From Numida meleagris (lineage: Eukaryota; Chordata; Aves; Galliformes; Numididae), in the NCBI RefSeq assembly GCF_002078875.1, contig NC_034420.1:805574-869573 (forward strand): 64,000 nt of DNA. Direction: 5' to 3'. Positions 38,542-49,199 of this stretch are shown in pieces. Both the position numbers and the translations under genes were made by a program. The notes below the pieces were generated by a model, which did no database searches, was not told the DNA's origin, and was given only the letters and a program-made list of their open reading frames with translations. Each line of letters begins with the position of its first letter. Within the stretch, counting starts at the first letter, position 1.

Positions 38542-39001
38542 AGAGTCATAGAATGGCTTGGGCAGGAGGGGATCACGACGGTCGCCAAGTTCCAACCCCC
38601 CTGCCACAGGCAGGGCCACCAACCTCCAGATCTGGTAATAGACCAGGTTGCCCAGGGCCCCATCCAACCTGGCTTTGAACACCTCCAGGGATGGAGCACC
38701 CACAGCTTCTCTGGACAGCCTATTCCAGCACCTAGCCACTCTCTCTGTGAAGAACTTCCCCCGACATCTAAGCTAAACCTTCCCTCCTTGAGCTTAAAAC
38801 CATTCCCCCTTGTTCTATCACTATCCACTCGAGTAAAAAGTTGATTCCCCTCATTTTTAAAATGCCCTTTAAAATACTGGAACGCTGCAATGAGGTCTCC
38901 TCACAGCCTTCTCTTCTCAAGGCTGAACAAGTCCAGCTCCCTCAGCCTTTGTAGGGGAGGTGCTCCAGCCCTCTAATCATCTTCGTGCCCCTCCTCTGGA
39001 A
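38542..39001 (-). mobile_element. CR1 LINE fragment abutting the PFDN1 promoter
   Basis: Minus-orientation CR1 3' region. The plus strand starts agagtcatagaatggcttgg (octamer end), then ggttgcccagggccccatcc, ccttgttctatcactatcca and gtgcccctcctctgga. The element's 3' end points toward PFDN1, about 75 bases from its ATG, in the same transcriptional sense as the gene. Confidence 0.92.
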
Positions 39002-41707
39002 GGAATGGAACCGCTTGTGGGGCTGTGGCTGTTCCCAAAGGGAGGCAGCAAGGACAGCTTTTGGGGTTTCTCCTTGGCTGCCTCCCTTGGGCAGTGCAGG
39101 CCAAGCTGTGCTCCTGCAGTACTGCAGGCTCTTCTGCTCCCACCCACTGCTGCTGCCAGGCTGGCAGTGAGGAGCACGGCTGTGAGGTGAGTGACGGCAG
39201 TGCTGTGCAGGCAGGTGCACTTGGTTATCAAATGGGCTGCTGTAACATACTGTTGGATTTGGTTTGTTTTTTTCTTGTTAGTTTGTTTTTAAATTAAATC
39301 CAGAGTTGGGATTTTGCCTGCCTGTGAGCCTTCGCTCTGGAGAATAGCCAATGTTCATGGAGGAGGAGGTGTGCTGCAGGCCAAAGTGCTCTGCACCGGG
39401 GCACAAGGGCTGCCAGCAGTGGGATGGAGCACTCTGAGAGAGGCAGGCTGGGTGACAGGGCTCAGTGCATTGCTCCAGGCCCCTGTCTGTACTCCCGGGT
39501 CCAGGGCTGAGTGAGCAGTGGCAGGCACCCAGAGGCCTTGATGTGACCCCGCTGCTGAGCCCCTGTGTGCAGATACTGGTGTGTGGCCAGGGCAAGGCTC
39601 AGCTGCTGAAGGAAGAGGCCCAGGTGATCACCAGGCTCCTGCAGAAAGGCCTACAGGCCTCTGCTGCATGGCTCACCTTCCCTGCACCACGCCTGGGGCT
39701 CAGCAGGACCCAATGGTGGCACAGGTAGTAACACAACTGCTGTCATGGTGCCTCAGTGCAGCCAGAGCTGCCCCAGGGGCCTTGTCTCTGCCCCCTCTGG
39801 ATATCCACAGGGCTCCTATCCTTTCTTAGCCCAGAAAGCAGAGACAGGCATCTTCCCACTCTCTACACCTTCAAATACATTCTTATCTCCTGTTCTGTTA
39901 GATTACCATCCCTGAGCATCCCTGCTTGCCCCACAGACCAGGGTGCATGCCTGCATGGCAGACACGCAGAGGGCAGTAGAGCTCTGGGCAGAATAGCAAT
40001 GATGACACATCCCCATGGCTCTCAGAGCTACTACTACAGGGAGCACCTCCCCTGCTCCTAGTCTTATCTGCATGGAGCAGGTCCAGGGCTAGAACACTGT
40101 CCCTCAGCTTGCTGCCCCAAGACAGTGACTGCCATGGCCCCATCACAGGCAGGACCGTCGCAGCAGTCATGTGGCCCTTGTGCTTCCATCCTCCCTGTGC
40201 AGAGCACCATGAGCTGGGTGCCCACAGGCTGGAATCTCTGCCCACCCCCAGTCAGCAGTTTCTGCTGTTCACCCAGCTGGGGTTTGCAAAGGCTTTCACC
40301 CACACTACTGCACCTCCTGCTCACGCCTTCCCATACAGAGCAAAAATCAACACAAAAATTCCAGCCGTATGCAGAAAAACATTCCAGCTAAGCTATTTTC
40401 AATGCTGCCAGCCTGGGCCAGGCAGAGCTGCCCATGAGGAGTAGCAGGACAGCGCTCTGGGCTGGAGCCAGAGCGCGAGAGCAGTGCAGGGATGCTGAGG
40501 TGCAGCAAGGTGATGCACAACAAAAGGGCCTCCTGCTCAGTAACTGGAGATGTTAGTTAGTTAATAGGCATTGACAAGCTCCAAAGTTGGGAATGTCATT
40601 AAACCAACATTAAGGCTCATGCAAGGCAGAATCAGCAACTTGGGCTGCTACAGCTGTGAGGGGCTTTTGCTCTCCAGATGATAATGCACAAGGATACCCC
40701 CTGTTAAAAACCCACTTCCCATCTGCCACAACTGCGTACTTTAAACCCTCTGTCCTGGGAAGCACTGCAGAGCCCAGGTGTTGCTTCATTGCCCCTGCCC
40801 ACACCCAGCTTTTGCTTCACCAGCTGCACAAGAGGCTTGAACTCGTAAAGTCACTTCCTAAGCAACTCACAATCCCTCCCCCAGGCAGCAGCTGAGCACA
40901 GAGATTATTCCACGCGTTACCAGAGCTGAGTTTGGGCTAGCCTTCTCCAAAACACAAACCTTTTGCAGAGTACTTGCTGCCCTTGCTTTAGCATACATTC
41001 TAGGAGCATGAGCAGAAAGACATAGCTTAGCATTCCTTTTTGAAAATTCAAGTTTGATACCTGCAAAAGCAAAAAGGACTAGAGGAAAGCAGACTTTCTG
41101 CAGTGGGATAGCCATTTTTGTCTGCTTCAAGTCTCGCCACTGCCCCTGTAGAAGTCCAAGGAAGAGAACATACAAGCAATGTGGGGGTCATTTATACAGC
41201 AGAATCAGGAACGGGCTCTGAATCACAATCCAAAATACTATGAGTGACCACAGCCCTCAGTACACCTAGCAGCTCCTGCAGGGCAGCCGTGGGCTTCCAA
41301 CTCTGGATCTTCAGCCAAATGCTGGCTAAAAACCACTAACCATTCCTGCCTGCATTGAACTGAGATCGGAGTGGCTGAACTCAAGGAGGCTTTGCTTCAT
41401 CCACAGCTACCCAAACACTGCACCCATTCACGAGCCAGCCAAGATACAAGAACACATGTGGGGCTGACCCAGCTGCAGGCTTCAGAGCAAGGGGCAGAGC
41501 AGATCACACCCCAGCTCCTCACAACCCACCCCTCTGGGGAGTACCCCAGCAGGAGCCACCCTGCTGCACGACAGCAGGCTTGAGATCTGTGCCACTGTTC
41601 CACAGCAGCTCCAGGGTGATTTTAGTACCCCACCAGAAAGGACAAGTTGTTACACGTAGCCTTTGGAGAACAGACTCCTTCCCACCTCTATTAAATCAAC
41701 AACTCAA
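39002..41707. other. Intergenic spacer, PFDN1-HBEGF
   Basis: About 2.7 kb between the PFDN1-proximal CR1 and the HBEGF 3' end. Both flanking genes are on the minus strand. No CR1 tail, conserved frame or RNA gene was recognised. Confidence 0.6.
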
Positions 41708-41725
41708 GTGTTTGTTACAAAGTTA

Positions 41726-41731
41726 TTTATT
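41726..41731 (-). terminator. HBEGF: poly(A) signal AATAAA of HBEGF
   Basis: The plus strand reads tttatt, giving AATAAA on the minus strand, about 1.5 kb past the stop codon. A T/G-rich stretch follows in the gene sense. Confidence 0.65.
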
Positions 41732-41821
41732 AGAATATTACATTGCACTTAAAAAATAAAGGAGGTCTGACCCACACAAGGGTCATCTCGACCTACACAA
41801 AGGGTGGAGAGGCAGACCTCC

Positions 41822-41862
41822 AATAAATATAAATACTATGTACAATTTATCTAAAATAAATA
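41822..41862 (-). promoter_or_regulatory. HBEGF: AU-rich element cluster in the HBEGF 3' UTR
   Basis: Three ATTTA pentamers on the minus strand (plus-strand taaat at 41824-41828, 41830-41834 and 41857-41861) in an almost pure A/T stretch. AUUUA clusters are known to shorten mRNA half-life, which would suit a growth factor with immediate-early behaviour. The function here is inferred. Confidence 0.55.
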
Positions 41863-42642
41863 TATAATTTAAAAGGAACATTCTCATGTTAAATAGCTGT
41901 TACCCTCCCACCCCTCCTGTGCCCACGGAAGCCTCGAGCCTGCTCTCCAAGCCTTTCACAGTTTGTTCCCCTGCACGCACTGCAGCAGGCAGCCCCAAGC
42001 TGCTGGAGAGCCCCATACAGCCGGCTCAGCTCAGAGCCTGCCCGAGAGCATCGCTCCCAGCCTCCTCCACCTGGAGGCTGCCAAAGCTCCCTGCAGCGGC
42101 ACCGCTGCCTGGCAAGCCCCGAAGCGGCCCTGTCCTGCTGTGCTGCAGGGTCCCAAGCGCTGGCTCCACGGCTCGCATCTTCCAGGAGGTAGAACTGCAT
42201 CAGTGCCAAGCCCTGAAACACAGCATCAGGGGAATGGTCACTGCCTGGCTATGCACCTAGTGCATCATCTAATATGCGGGGTTTGGAGCAGAGCTGAGGC
42301 AGGCTGGGGGCACCCCAGCAACCACTGACACACGGGAAGAGCACACCCAGCCACAGTGACAGAGAAACATCATGGGGCACTCCCATGCCCAGCTGCAAGG
42401 CATTACGCTGGTGCAAGTAATGAGCAAAGAACAAGTAGGAGGGAAAAGGAAGCTTTTTATATACGTATATAAATAGAGGCAATATCTAAGGAGGGGAAAT
42501 GACTCAGTGGATCAGACAGAGGGTACAAAACAAATTGCAGGGGGGGCAGCGGGGAGGACAGAGAAAGCAGTTTCACTGCTGCCAAATGTCACCAAACCAT
42601 GCAGCAACAGGCCCAAGGAGGGACATAAAGGAGGAGGCAAGA

Positions 42643-42985
42643 GAATCATAGAATCCTTAGAGTTGGAAGGGGCCTCTAAAGGCCATCTAGTCCAATTTCC
42701 CTGCAATGAACAGGGACATGCACAGCTACATCAGGTTGCCCAGGGCCTTATCCAGCCTCACCTTGAAAGTCTCCAGGGATGGGGCATCAACCACATCACT
42801 GGGCAACCTGTTCCAGGGCCTCACCACCCTCAGTGTTAAAGACTTTTTCCTTACATCCAACCTAAATCTACCCTCTTTGAGCATTAAGCCATTTCCCCTT
42901 GTTCTATCACCACAGACCCTGCTAAAGAGTCTGTCCCCTTCTTTCCTGTGGCTCCCCTTTAGATAATGAAAGGTCAAGAATATCA
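42643..42985 (-). mobile_element. CR1 LINE fragment within the HBEGF 3' UTR
   Basis: Minus-orientation CR1 3' end: the plus strand begins agaatcatagaatccttaga, followed by ggttgcccagggccttatcc and catttccccttgttctatc. It lies between the HBEGF stop codon and its likely poly(A) signal, in the same sense as the gene. Confidence 0.92.
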
Positions 42986-43225
42986 AAGGAAAAGGGTTTG
43001 AATGGGAAGCAAAGACGGCTGGGCCCAAGAAGAACAGCCCAGGCTCTTAGGCCACATCCAGCAATCTGCCTCTTCAGCCTCCAAGCACATCTAGCTCATG
43101 CCTGGCTCTGACACAGGATCACACAGTGGTCCCAGAGAGCAGGAAAAGCAGAGCACTCAGTAGTACCCCAGCCCCACCATAGCCCCATGCCCAGCAAGGG
43201 CTCACCTTGCCAGCACCTGGCATCC

Positions 43226-43298
43226 TCAGTGATTCACAGTGATGCCCAGCTTTATTTTTTCTTCATTTTCTACATCGTAGACACCCCTCTTGTGACAC
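43226..43298 (-). CDS. HBEGF: HBEGF exon 5, cytoplasmic tail
   Basis: Encodes the end of R189 and residues 190-212 (CHKRGVYDVENEEKIKLG, then ITVNH), with TGA at 43226-43228. Acceptor ctcacag. The DVENEEK core matches human. Confidence 0.95.
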
Positions 43299-46200
43299 CT
43301 GTGAGGCCAAGCAGAGATGCTCAGAGCATGGAGCAGCTGCCCCCACCACTCCTACATGCAGCCTTCCTGGGGACATGGCTCCAGCAGCACAGCCCCCTTC
43401 CACCCACCTGAACATCAGCAAGGCCGTGATGATGACAAGGCACAGTGAGGACAGGACCACTGCAACAACAGCAAGTGCTGTGGTGTGGTCATACGTGCTC
43501 GGAGGATGCTCTACAGGCAGCAAGAGGCCGTGGCATCTCTCTCCATGATATCCTGGCTGGCATCTGGGGAAAAAGAACAGATTTTAAGGATGGCAGTGGC
43601 CAAGCAGTGGGATGTTGGGCCCCTTACACCTAAGCACAAAGAAAGCTACCTCTGCTCAGCCCTGGCCAGCACCCTGCCCATTCTCCATGGACCCTACCGT
43701 GAGCTTTGAGGCCTGGTAGCACCACTGCCTCCTGGTACTGGAAAGTTCTGCTTCTTCTGCATCCCTACCCCAAGCATCACATGAAGACTCCTGGCAAGGC
43801 CAGTTCCATTCTCGGGGGACAGACAGTAGGGACACAGGAGAGCCCAGCAGGCTGCCATGGGCAGGTTCCTGGGGCATGCAGCAGTGGGCTGTGTGAGGCA
43901 GGCTGCAGCTTGAGGGAGGGGAAGGCCTAGGGCTCAGTGCTTCCCCTGGAGCAGGGTTTCCCCTGCTTTTAGCCAACAGGCAGGTGGGAGGTTGCTCACA
44001 TACCAGAAATAACGATCCCCGTCAGAGCCATGGGGCAGCCACCCAAGCCCGCCCTGTGAGCCAAGGCATGCCAGCATGATCAGCTGAATGCACCCAGCAC
44101 CACCAACGCCATGTAGAGCCAAGCAGCAATGCCAGCTCCTCCCTACATCCAGCTCTGCTGCCTGGGGCACAGCACTGAGGCCACTCTAACACCACTGCAT
44201 GCCAACATTCCCACCCATGTAGTAGAGCTGAGCACCGTGCCCCAGCACCCCATCCAGCAGCATCCAGCCTCAGCCCCAGGATCTGCCAGAGGGAACAGAC
44301 ATTTAGAAGACCCTGTGACAGTGCTGGCACAGCTGGAGCCAGCTGTGAGCTCTGTTTTCTGAGAGCCAAGAGCAGTGGCCAGGCAAACAGCCACAATCTG
44401 ACACCAGTCACAGACATGAGGCCTTGTTACAGAAGGGATGGAGCTGTTTTCCCTAAGGACAGTCCAGAGGTGGGCCACTGGGCTGATGCCAGCACCAAGG
44501 CTGGAATACCCCCACCATCTGCGTATCCCCAGATGTCCTCCTTTGGCCTCTGGAACCAAGGGGACACCTGCTAGGAAGGGGACGTGGCTGTCCCAGCCCC
44601 ATGGGGCTGGTGCTGCAGCCTGCCTCACACTGGGACAGGAGCCCCAGCTGATCCTGGAGCTGTCCCAAAAGCCCTGTTGAAGGGCCCAGCAACAACTTCA
44701 TGACAGCCTCCAGGCACAGAAATCTAAGTGGTTCACGGAGCTCCATGGGCCCTGATCCCCACAAACCGCCAGGCACGAGAGCTGCTGGGCACTGTAAGCC
44801 AGGGAGCTATTATCTTCCCCGGGCTCTGGGCTGGGTGGCTCAGGGGATTGATAGCAGAGAACAAAGCCTCTTATATCCGCCAGCTCAACCTCTGCCCACG
44901 TCAGCAGGGATCAGGCGCACACCCTTGGCCACTTCCTGAGGCAGCCATGCTGGATCCAGGTGCCCAGGCAGCAAACTATTTCTCCTCTCTGCTTGCCTCC
45001 TCTGATCCTTGATCACCACCTGCACCCCCATGGGGTGCAAGAGGGAATGTACAGACCCTTGCGCAGACACAGTCTCATCCCTCAGGGCCAGAGGACCATC
45101 AGCACATAGCTTTGGCAGAGAGTCCCCCAAGAAGCTGCCTCCATCCTGTCTGCCCCACAGTGCCACAGCAGCCAGATGTTCAGTGACCTCTCTGGGCCCA
45201 ACTACAGCTGAAGGGAAGTCAACATCATAGAATCATAGAATGGCCTGAGTTGAACAGGACCTTAAAATCATCAAGTTTCAACCCCCCTGCTGAGTGCAGG
45301 GTCACCAACCACTAGACCAGGCTGCCCAGAGCCACGTCCAGCCTGGACATCCAGGCACCTTCCAGCACCTTGCCCCTACAGTGAGTTCAATTCCTCCAAA
45401 TCCCACAGCCACAGCCTCTGCTGAGCTCAGCCAGAGCTCACAGAGCTGACACCATGCAGGCAGGGGGTGCTGGAGCCTCTGCCCTAAGGCTGGATGGATT
45501 TTGGCAAGAGCCAAATTTGTCTGAAGGAGCAAATCCAGGCCAAAGTTTCTCAGTGCTCTTCAAGCTGCACAGTGTGCAGAGAGGACACGGAGTCAGAGAA
45601 ATCCCTGCACGAATGGGGAATGAGCACTAAAAATATCCCCTACGCTCTTCCTTTGCGCTGCCTGGAGAATTCAAGGAACAATGACAAGGCTTCCCCGGCA
45701 CGCAGCAGTCACTCACATGCAGGATGGAGCACCCAGTTCTCTGATGTATTTGCATTCACCATGAATGCAGAAATCCTTGTACTTCCGCAGGCATGGGTCC
45801 CTCTTTTTCCCCAGGCCTTTTCCTTTTCTTCTTTTATTCCCATTCCCCTTTTTCTTAGGAGTAACTGGGCCTTGAGGCTTTGACAAGAAGGCAACTGAAA
45901 AACAATTTCAAAAGGAGAAAAAAAATCGATCATCTCAATTTGTCATTTAAAGACGAAGGCAGAGCAGCACAGCCCCAGTGGCTGTGGCCAACTCAACCCT
46001 GGCATTTGCACAGCCTTTTGTTCTGTCTGCCCCCAAGCAGAGGTTTTTCCATTTTTCCAGATTTTCACAAATATCACGGCCTTTCTGATTCATACAAATA
46101 ATTCTAAAGGAAATAAAGGAACAAGTAATCAAGAAACCAGGGTGAAAAACAGAGCTTTATACATCTCAAATGTTGCTATTATGCCCACCAGTTTCCACTG

Positions 46201-48502
46201 CACACAGAAGACTACTAATTGCACAGTTATCTGGCTTTTATTTCCCTGGTCTTTTGTAAGAATCCATTCATGGCCCCGAGGGATGCTCCTTCCTGTGGTT
46301 AAAAGGATGCTTGCATGCAGGACAAGAGCAGGATTAAATGAGTGAACCCAGGTCAATTTTTGGTTTTGCAAAACCAAGCGGATGGCAAAGGAAGCATTCC
46401 CATGAATTGCAAAGGTATTCTTTAATTGCAGGGCAGAAGCTGGTGGGGTTTGGTCCGAGGCCAGCTCCCTGTCAGGCTGGTGGGAACCAGAGCACCGAGT
46501 TCCTTGCACACTCCCTGCAGACACAGGGCAAAACCATATTAGAATAATTTAAGATGAGCAGGTGCCAGAATTAAGCCCCTCACTCAGCCTCGCAGGATTC
46601 CGACAGCAGAGGACACTCGCTGCTTGGACAGGGACTGCACAGCTCTCCCTGACCACAGCACTCGGTAACTGCAGCAACACTGTGGGAACACAAGCTGAGC
46701 CCTGCACTAGCTGGGGAGGGGACACAGGGGAGCAGGCAGCACATCGAACCTGGCTGGTTCCAGACTTCTACCCAGCAGCTCCCTTGTACAGCGAGCCCTC
46801 AGCAAGCTCCTCCTCCCCACGTGTGAACCTCTCGTGCTGCGGAACTCCATCTGCACGTCTAGGAAGTCGTTTCGCAACTTCAACATCCTTCAAGGATGAA
46901 GAAGGAAACTGATACACCAGGAAACTGGGGCTTGGAGAAACCCCCAAGCACAGGTGAGGTACCAGGCTGCAGGCAGCTTTTCTGGGGCAAGGGCTGTGCC
47001 CTCACCTTGCTCCCTCACCCCCAGGCACCCCACTGAGGGCCTCTGCTGTCATCACCCCCATCCCAGGGCTCTGCCTCGTGTTGGAAGTCAGAGGTGGGAA
47101 AACTGTCCCAGCCCAGGCAGGTAGGGGGATGCCAACAGCATCCTTGGTGCTCTGGGTCCTGGGGGGCTGCAGCACGGGGAGGAAGGCAGCTTCAACACAG
47201 GGTAGACTTATTTGTCCGTAGCTCAATTCGAGGCATTGAGGGAGCATTCCGCAAGGCCGCAGACTACTGCTGCCCCCTGTGCCACCAGCCCGAGCCCGCT
47301 GGGACGCATGGAAGAGACCACCTCGCCCCACCCCCTACCACCACACCGCCCGCCAAGCGGGGAGTCCCGCAGCGCTTCCCAGGGCCGGGTCTCCTTCGGG
47401 AGGGGCTCAGCTCGAGCAGAGCGGGGGCTGAGCCACTCTCAGCAGAGAGCAGAGAGCTGACAAGGAGGGAACAGGAGGGAGGGAGGCGAGAGCGACCCAC
47501 ACGGGGCTGAGAGCGCTCTGCCAGGTGCCGGGTTACCGAGCACGCCACGAGCGGAGGGCCGGGCAGGTGCAGGTCCCCTCATTCTCACGCAGCCCCTGGG
47601 ACGCCCCCAACTCCCAACCCAAGGAAGAGGAGCCAAGCGCGACAGCGCGGAGCGCTCTACAGCGGGGCGGTGTCCCCGGCCGGGACTTGCCGCTGACGAG
47701 CCCCGGGCATAAAAAGCAGCCGCGCGTGGGCGGTGGTGAGTCACGGCGGTCGCCCCGCCGCCGGGGTCGCGCTCGGGAAAGAGGCTCCTGTCCGCCACCA
47801 GCCCGGGGCTGCCTCGGCACGGCTCTCCCCTCCCGGGCCGAGCTCGGGCTGCCGCTCGCCTCACCCGGGAGCGCTCCAGACCTCCGGCGCAAAGCGAAGG
47901 GGCGCCGGCGCCCAACGCGCGGCCCCGAGTGACCCCACGGCGCTCCGCAGCCGCCGCCGCCGCCGCCTTGAGCCCCTCCCACCCTACGAGTTCCCCGCTC
48001 CGGCCAAGGCCCCGCCGCCACGTCCCAGCCCCACCGGCAGCTCCGCCGGGTCCCCCTGGGTTTCTCCTCGACCAAAGTCCCGTCCCCACTCCACCCCCCA
48101 ACCCCCCTCCCCGCTCCACTCAGGGGCTGCTCCGGACCCCCCTCCCGCTCCCGCCGCCCGCACGTACCTCTCGGCAGCTCGCTGAGCGCGTCCCCCGAGG
48201 CCGCTCTGCCGCCCTCCTCCTCCGCGGTGCCCACCAGCAGTGGGGCCGTGGCCGGGTCTGGCACCACGCCGCCGCCCTCGTGCAGCAGCACCTCGTTGTG
48301 AAGCACCCCGACGTGCGGACCGTCGCGGCCGAACCCGCCTGTTGCCGCCGCACACACTGAGGGGAGCGAGGTGCGGTGAGACGGGTGAGATGAGACCGAA
48401 CGCATCGCACCCCTCGCCCGCTCCCGGAACCCCCCGAAACCGAACCCCCAGCTCCGCACCTGCCACTAGCAAAGCGTGGATCAGCACCGCCCGCCCGTCC
48501 AT
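43226..48502 (-). CDS. HBEGF: HBEGF, proheparin-binding EGF-like growth factor (five exons, complete)
   Basis: Membrane-anchored precursor of HB-EGF. Metalloproteases shed the mature factor, which activates EGFR and ErbB4 and binds heparan sulfate; the human precursor is also the diphtheria toxin receptor. Exons: 48460-48502, 48168-48356, 45717-45894, 43408-43563 and 43226-43298; the join is 639 bases, 212 residues plus stop (human 208). Residues 1 to about 20 are a signal peptide (MDGRAVLIHALLVAVCAAA). The propeptide runs to about 90. Basic heparin-binding residues lie at 91-109 (KKKGNGNKRRKGKGLGKKR). The EGF domain has cysteines 112, 120, 125, 136, 138 and 147 with EGF spacing. The transmembrane helix is about 166-188, followed by a short tail ending KIKLGITVNH. 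Phases close at every junction and the start context is strong. Exon 2 propeptide sequence hardly aligns with human; the rest does. Confidence 0.97.
43408..43563 (-). CDS. HBEGF: HBEGF exon 4, end of EGF domain and transmembrane segment
   Basis: Encodes residues 138-188 plus part of 189: CQPGYHGERCHGLLLPVEHP, the juxtamembrane cleavage stretch, then the hydrophobic helix ALAVVAVVLSSLCLVIITAL. Acceptor ccccag, donor GTGGGT. Confidence 0.96.
43564..45716. other. HBEGF: HBEGF intron 3
   Basis: A 2.15-kb intron containing one CR1 tip (45228-45365). The rest is GC-moderate unique sequence with no recognised element. Confidence 0.75.
45228..45365 (-). mobile_element. CR1 LINE 3' tip in HBEGF intron 3
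   Basis: The plus strand begins with two tandem octamers (tcatagaatcatagaatgg), then cagggtcaccaaccactaga and ccaggctgcccagagccacg, about 140 bases of CR1 3' UTR in reverse complement. Confidence 0.88.
45717..45894 (-). CDS. HBEGF: HBEGF exon 3, heparin-binding and EGF domain start
   Basis: Encodes residue 78 to part of 137: AFLSKPQGPVTPKKKGNGNK, the basic heparin-binding run, then DPCLRKYKDFCIHGECKYIR. Acceptor tttttcag, donor GTGAGT. Confidence 0.97.
45895..48167. other. HBEGF: HBEGF intron 2
   Basis: A 2.27-kb intron. Its 5' two-fifths (about 47240-48167) are extremely GC-rich and belong to the HBEGF CpG island; the 3' part is ordinary unique sequence. Long open frames here follow from GC content and are not supported as genes. 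Confidence 0.7.
48168..48356 (-). CDS. HBEGF: HBEGF exon 2, propeptide
   Basis: A 189-base, very GC-rich exon encoding residue 15 to the first base of residue 78, from the end of the signal peptide (VCAAATGGFGRDG) to GDALSELPR. Acceptor cccctcag, donor GTACGT. Sequence is weakly conserved but phase and length fit HBEGF. Confidence 0.88.
48460..48502 (-). CDS. HBEGF: HBEGF exon 1 (start codon, signal peptide)
   Basis: Encodes MDGRAVLIHALLVA plus one base, then a GT donor. Intron 1 is only 103 bases. The hydrophobic core makes a plausible signal peptide together with exon 2. Confidence 0.9.
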
Positions 48503-48854
48503 GGCCGGGCACAGCGTCCCAGCAGCCGCTCCGCTCCGCAGCGACTCTCGGCCCCCACGGCCCCGCCGCGGGTAGAAGGCGGCGGGGCGGAGCTGGGCGG
48601 GACTGGGGGCCGTCCCTCCCCCGCGAAGGGCTTCCTCGGGTATTCACGGGGCCGCCTCCGTCGGGGTACGAACGCTGCGGTGCGAGGAGCAGCAGGATGC
48701 TCTCTGGAGCCTGGTGCTAGAGCGGAAAGCGGTTTGGGGAGGAGCGGGGCTCGGCTAAGCACCGCCAGCGAGGTGTTGGAAGCAGAGCTCACCGGCTCGG
48801 AGCTGAAACCTCCTCCTTGGTACTGGCACTGGGGCTGGCACCCACTGGAAAACT

Positions 48855-49115
48855 AGCAATAGGACAAGAGGTGAAAGCCTCGTGTTGCACCAGGGAACGT
48901 TCAGGTTGGATATTAGGAAACGCTTCTGCGCAGAGAGTGGTGACGCATTGGAGCAGACTGCCCAGGGTGGTGGTGCAGTCACCGTCCCTGTAGGTGTTCC
49001 AGGAATGTGGAGATGTGTCACTGAGGAACATGGTTAGTGGGCACAGTAGGGACTGGTCAATGGTTGAACTTGGTGATCTTAGTGGTCTTTTCCAACCCTC
49101 ATGATTCTATGATTC
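48855..49115 (+). mobile_element. CR1 LINE 3' end, sense
   Basis: Plus-orientation CR1: ggttggatattaggaaacgc, gactgcccagggtggtggtg, cttggtgatcttagtggtct and terminal octamers catgattctatgattc. It lies about 350 bases upstream of the HBEGF start, in the opposite sense to the gene. Confidence 0.93.
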
Positions 49116-49199
49116 AGCCATGTGAATCTTGCCCTGTTACCACTCAGTGTTGATGGGAGACAGCTCAGCATGGCAGCCTGCAGAGGTAGTGGAGGTCCT

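Larger units (their letters stand above)
41708..43225 (-). other. HBEGF: HBEGF 3' UTR
   Basis: About 1.5 kb from the HBEGF stop to the presumed poly(A) site. It contains a 340-base CR1 fragment (42643-42985) and, near the 3' end, an AU-rich zone. The end is inferred from AATAAA at 41726-41731 on the minus strand. Confidence 0.65.
47240..48690 (-). promoter_or_regulatory. HBEGF: CpG island covering the HBEGF 5' end
   Basis: CpG-dense sequence spanning the promoter, exons 1-2 and the start of intron 2. Upstream of the ATG are GC boxes at 48581-48602 (ggcggggcgg and gggcggg). No TATA box is evident on the minus strand. Inside intron 2 there is an AP-1-type TGAGTCA at 47737-47743. Island limits are by eye. 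Confidence 0.65.

Noticed and set aside
47439..48459. Long open frames of 226 and 308 codons on the minus strand in the HBEGF CpG island
   Set aside because: Very GC-rich DNA has few stop codons. The 308-codon frame does read through HBEGF exon 2 in the correct frame, but continues past a clear GT donor into intron 2. The 226-codon frame is intronic.
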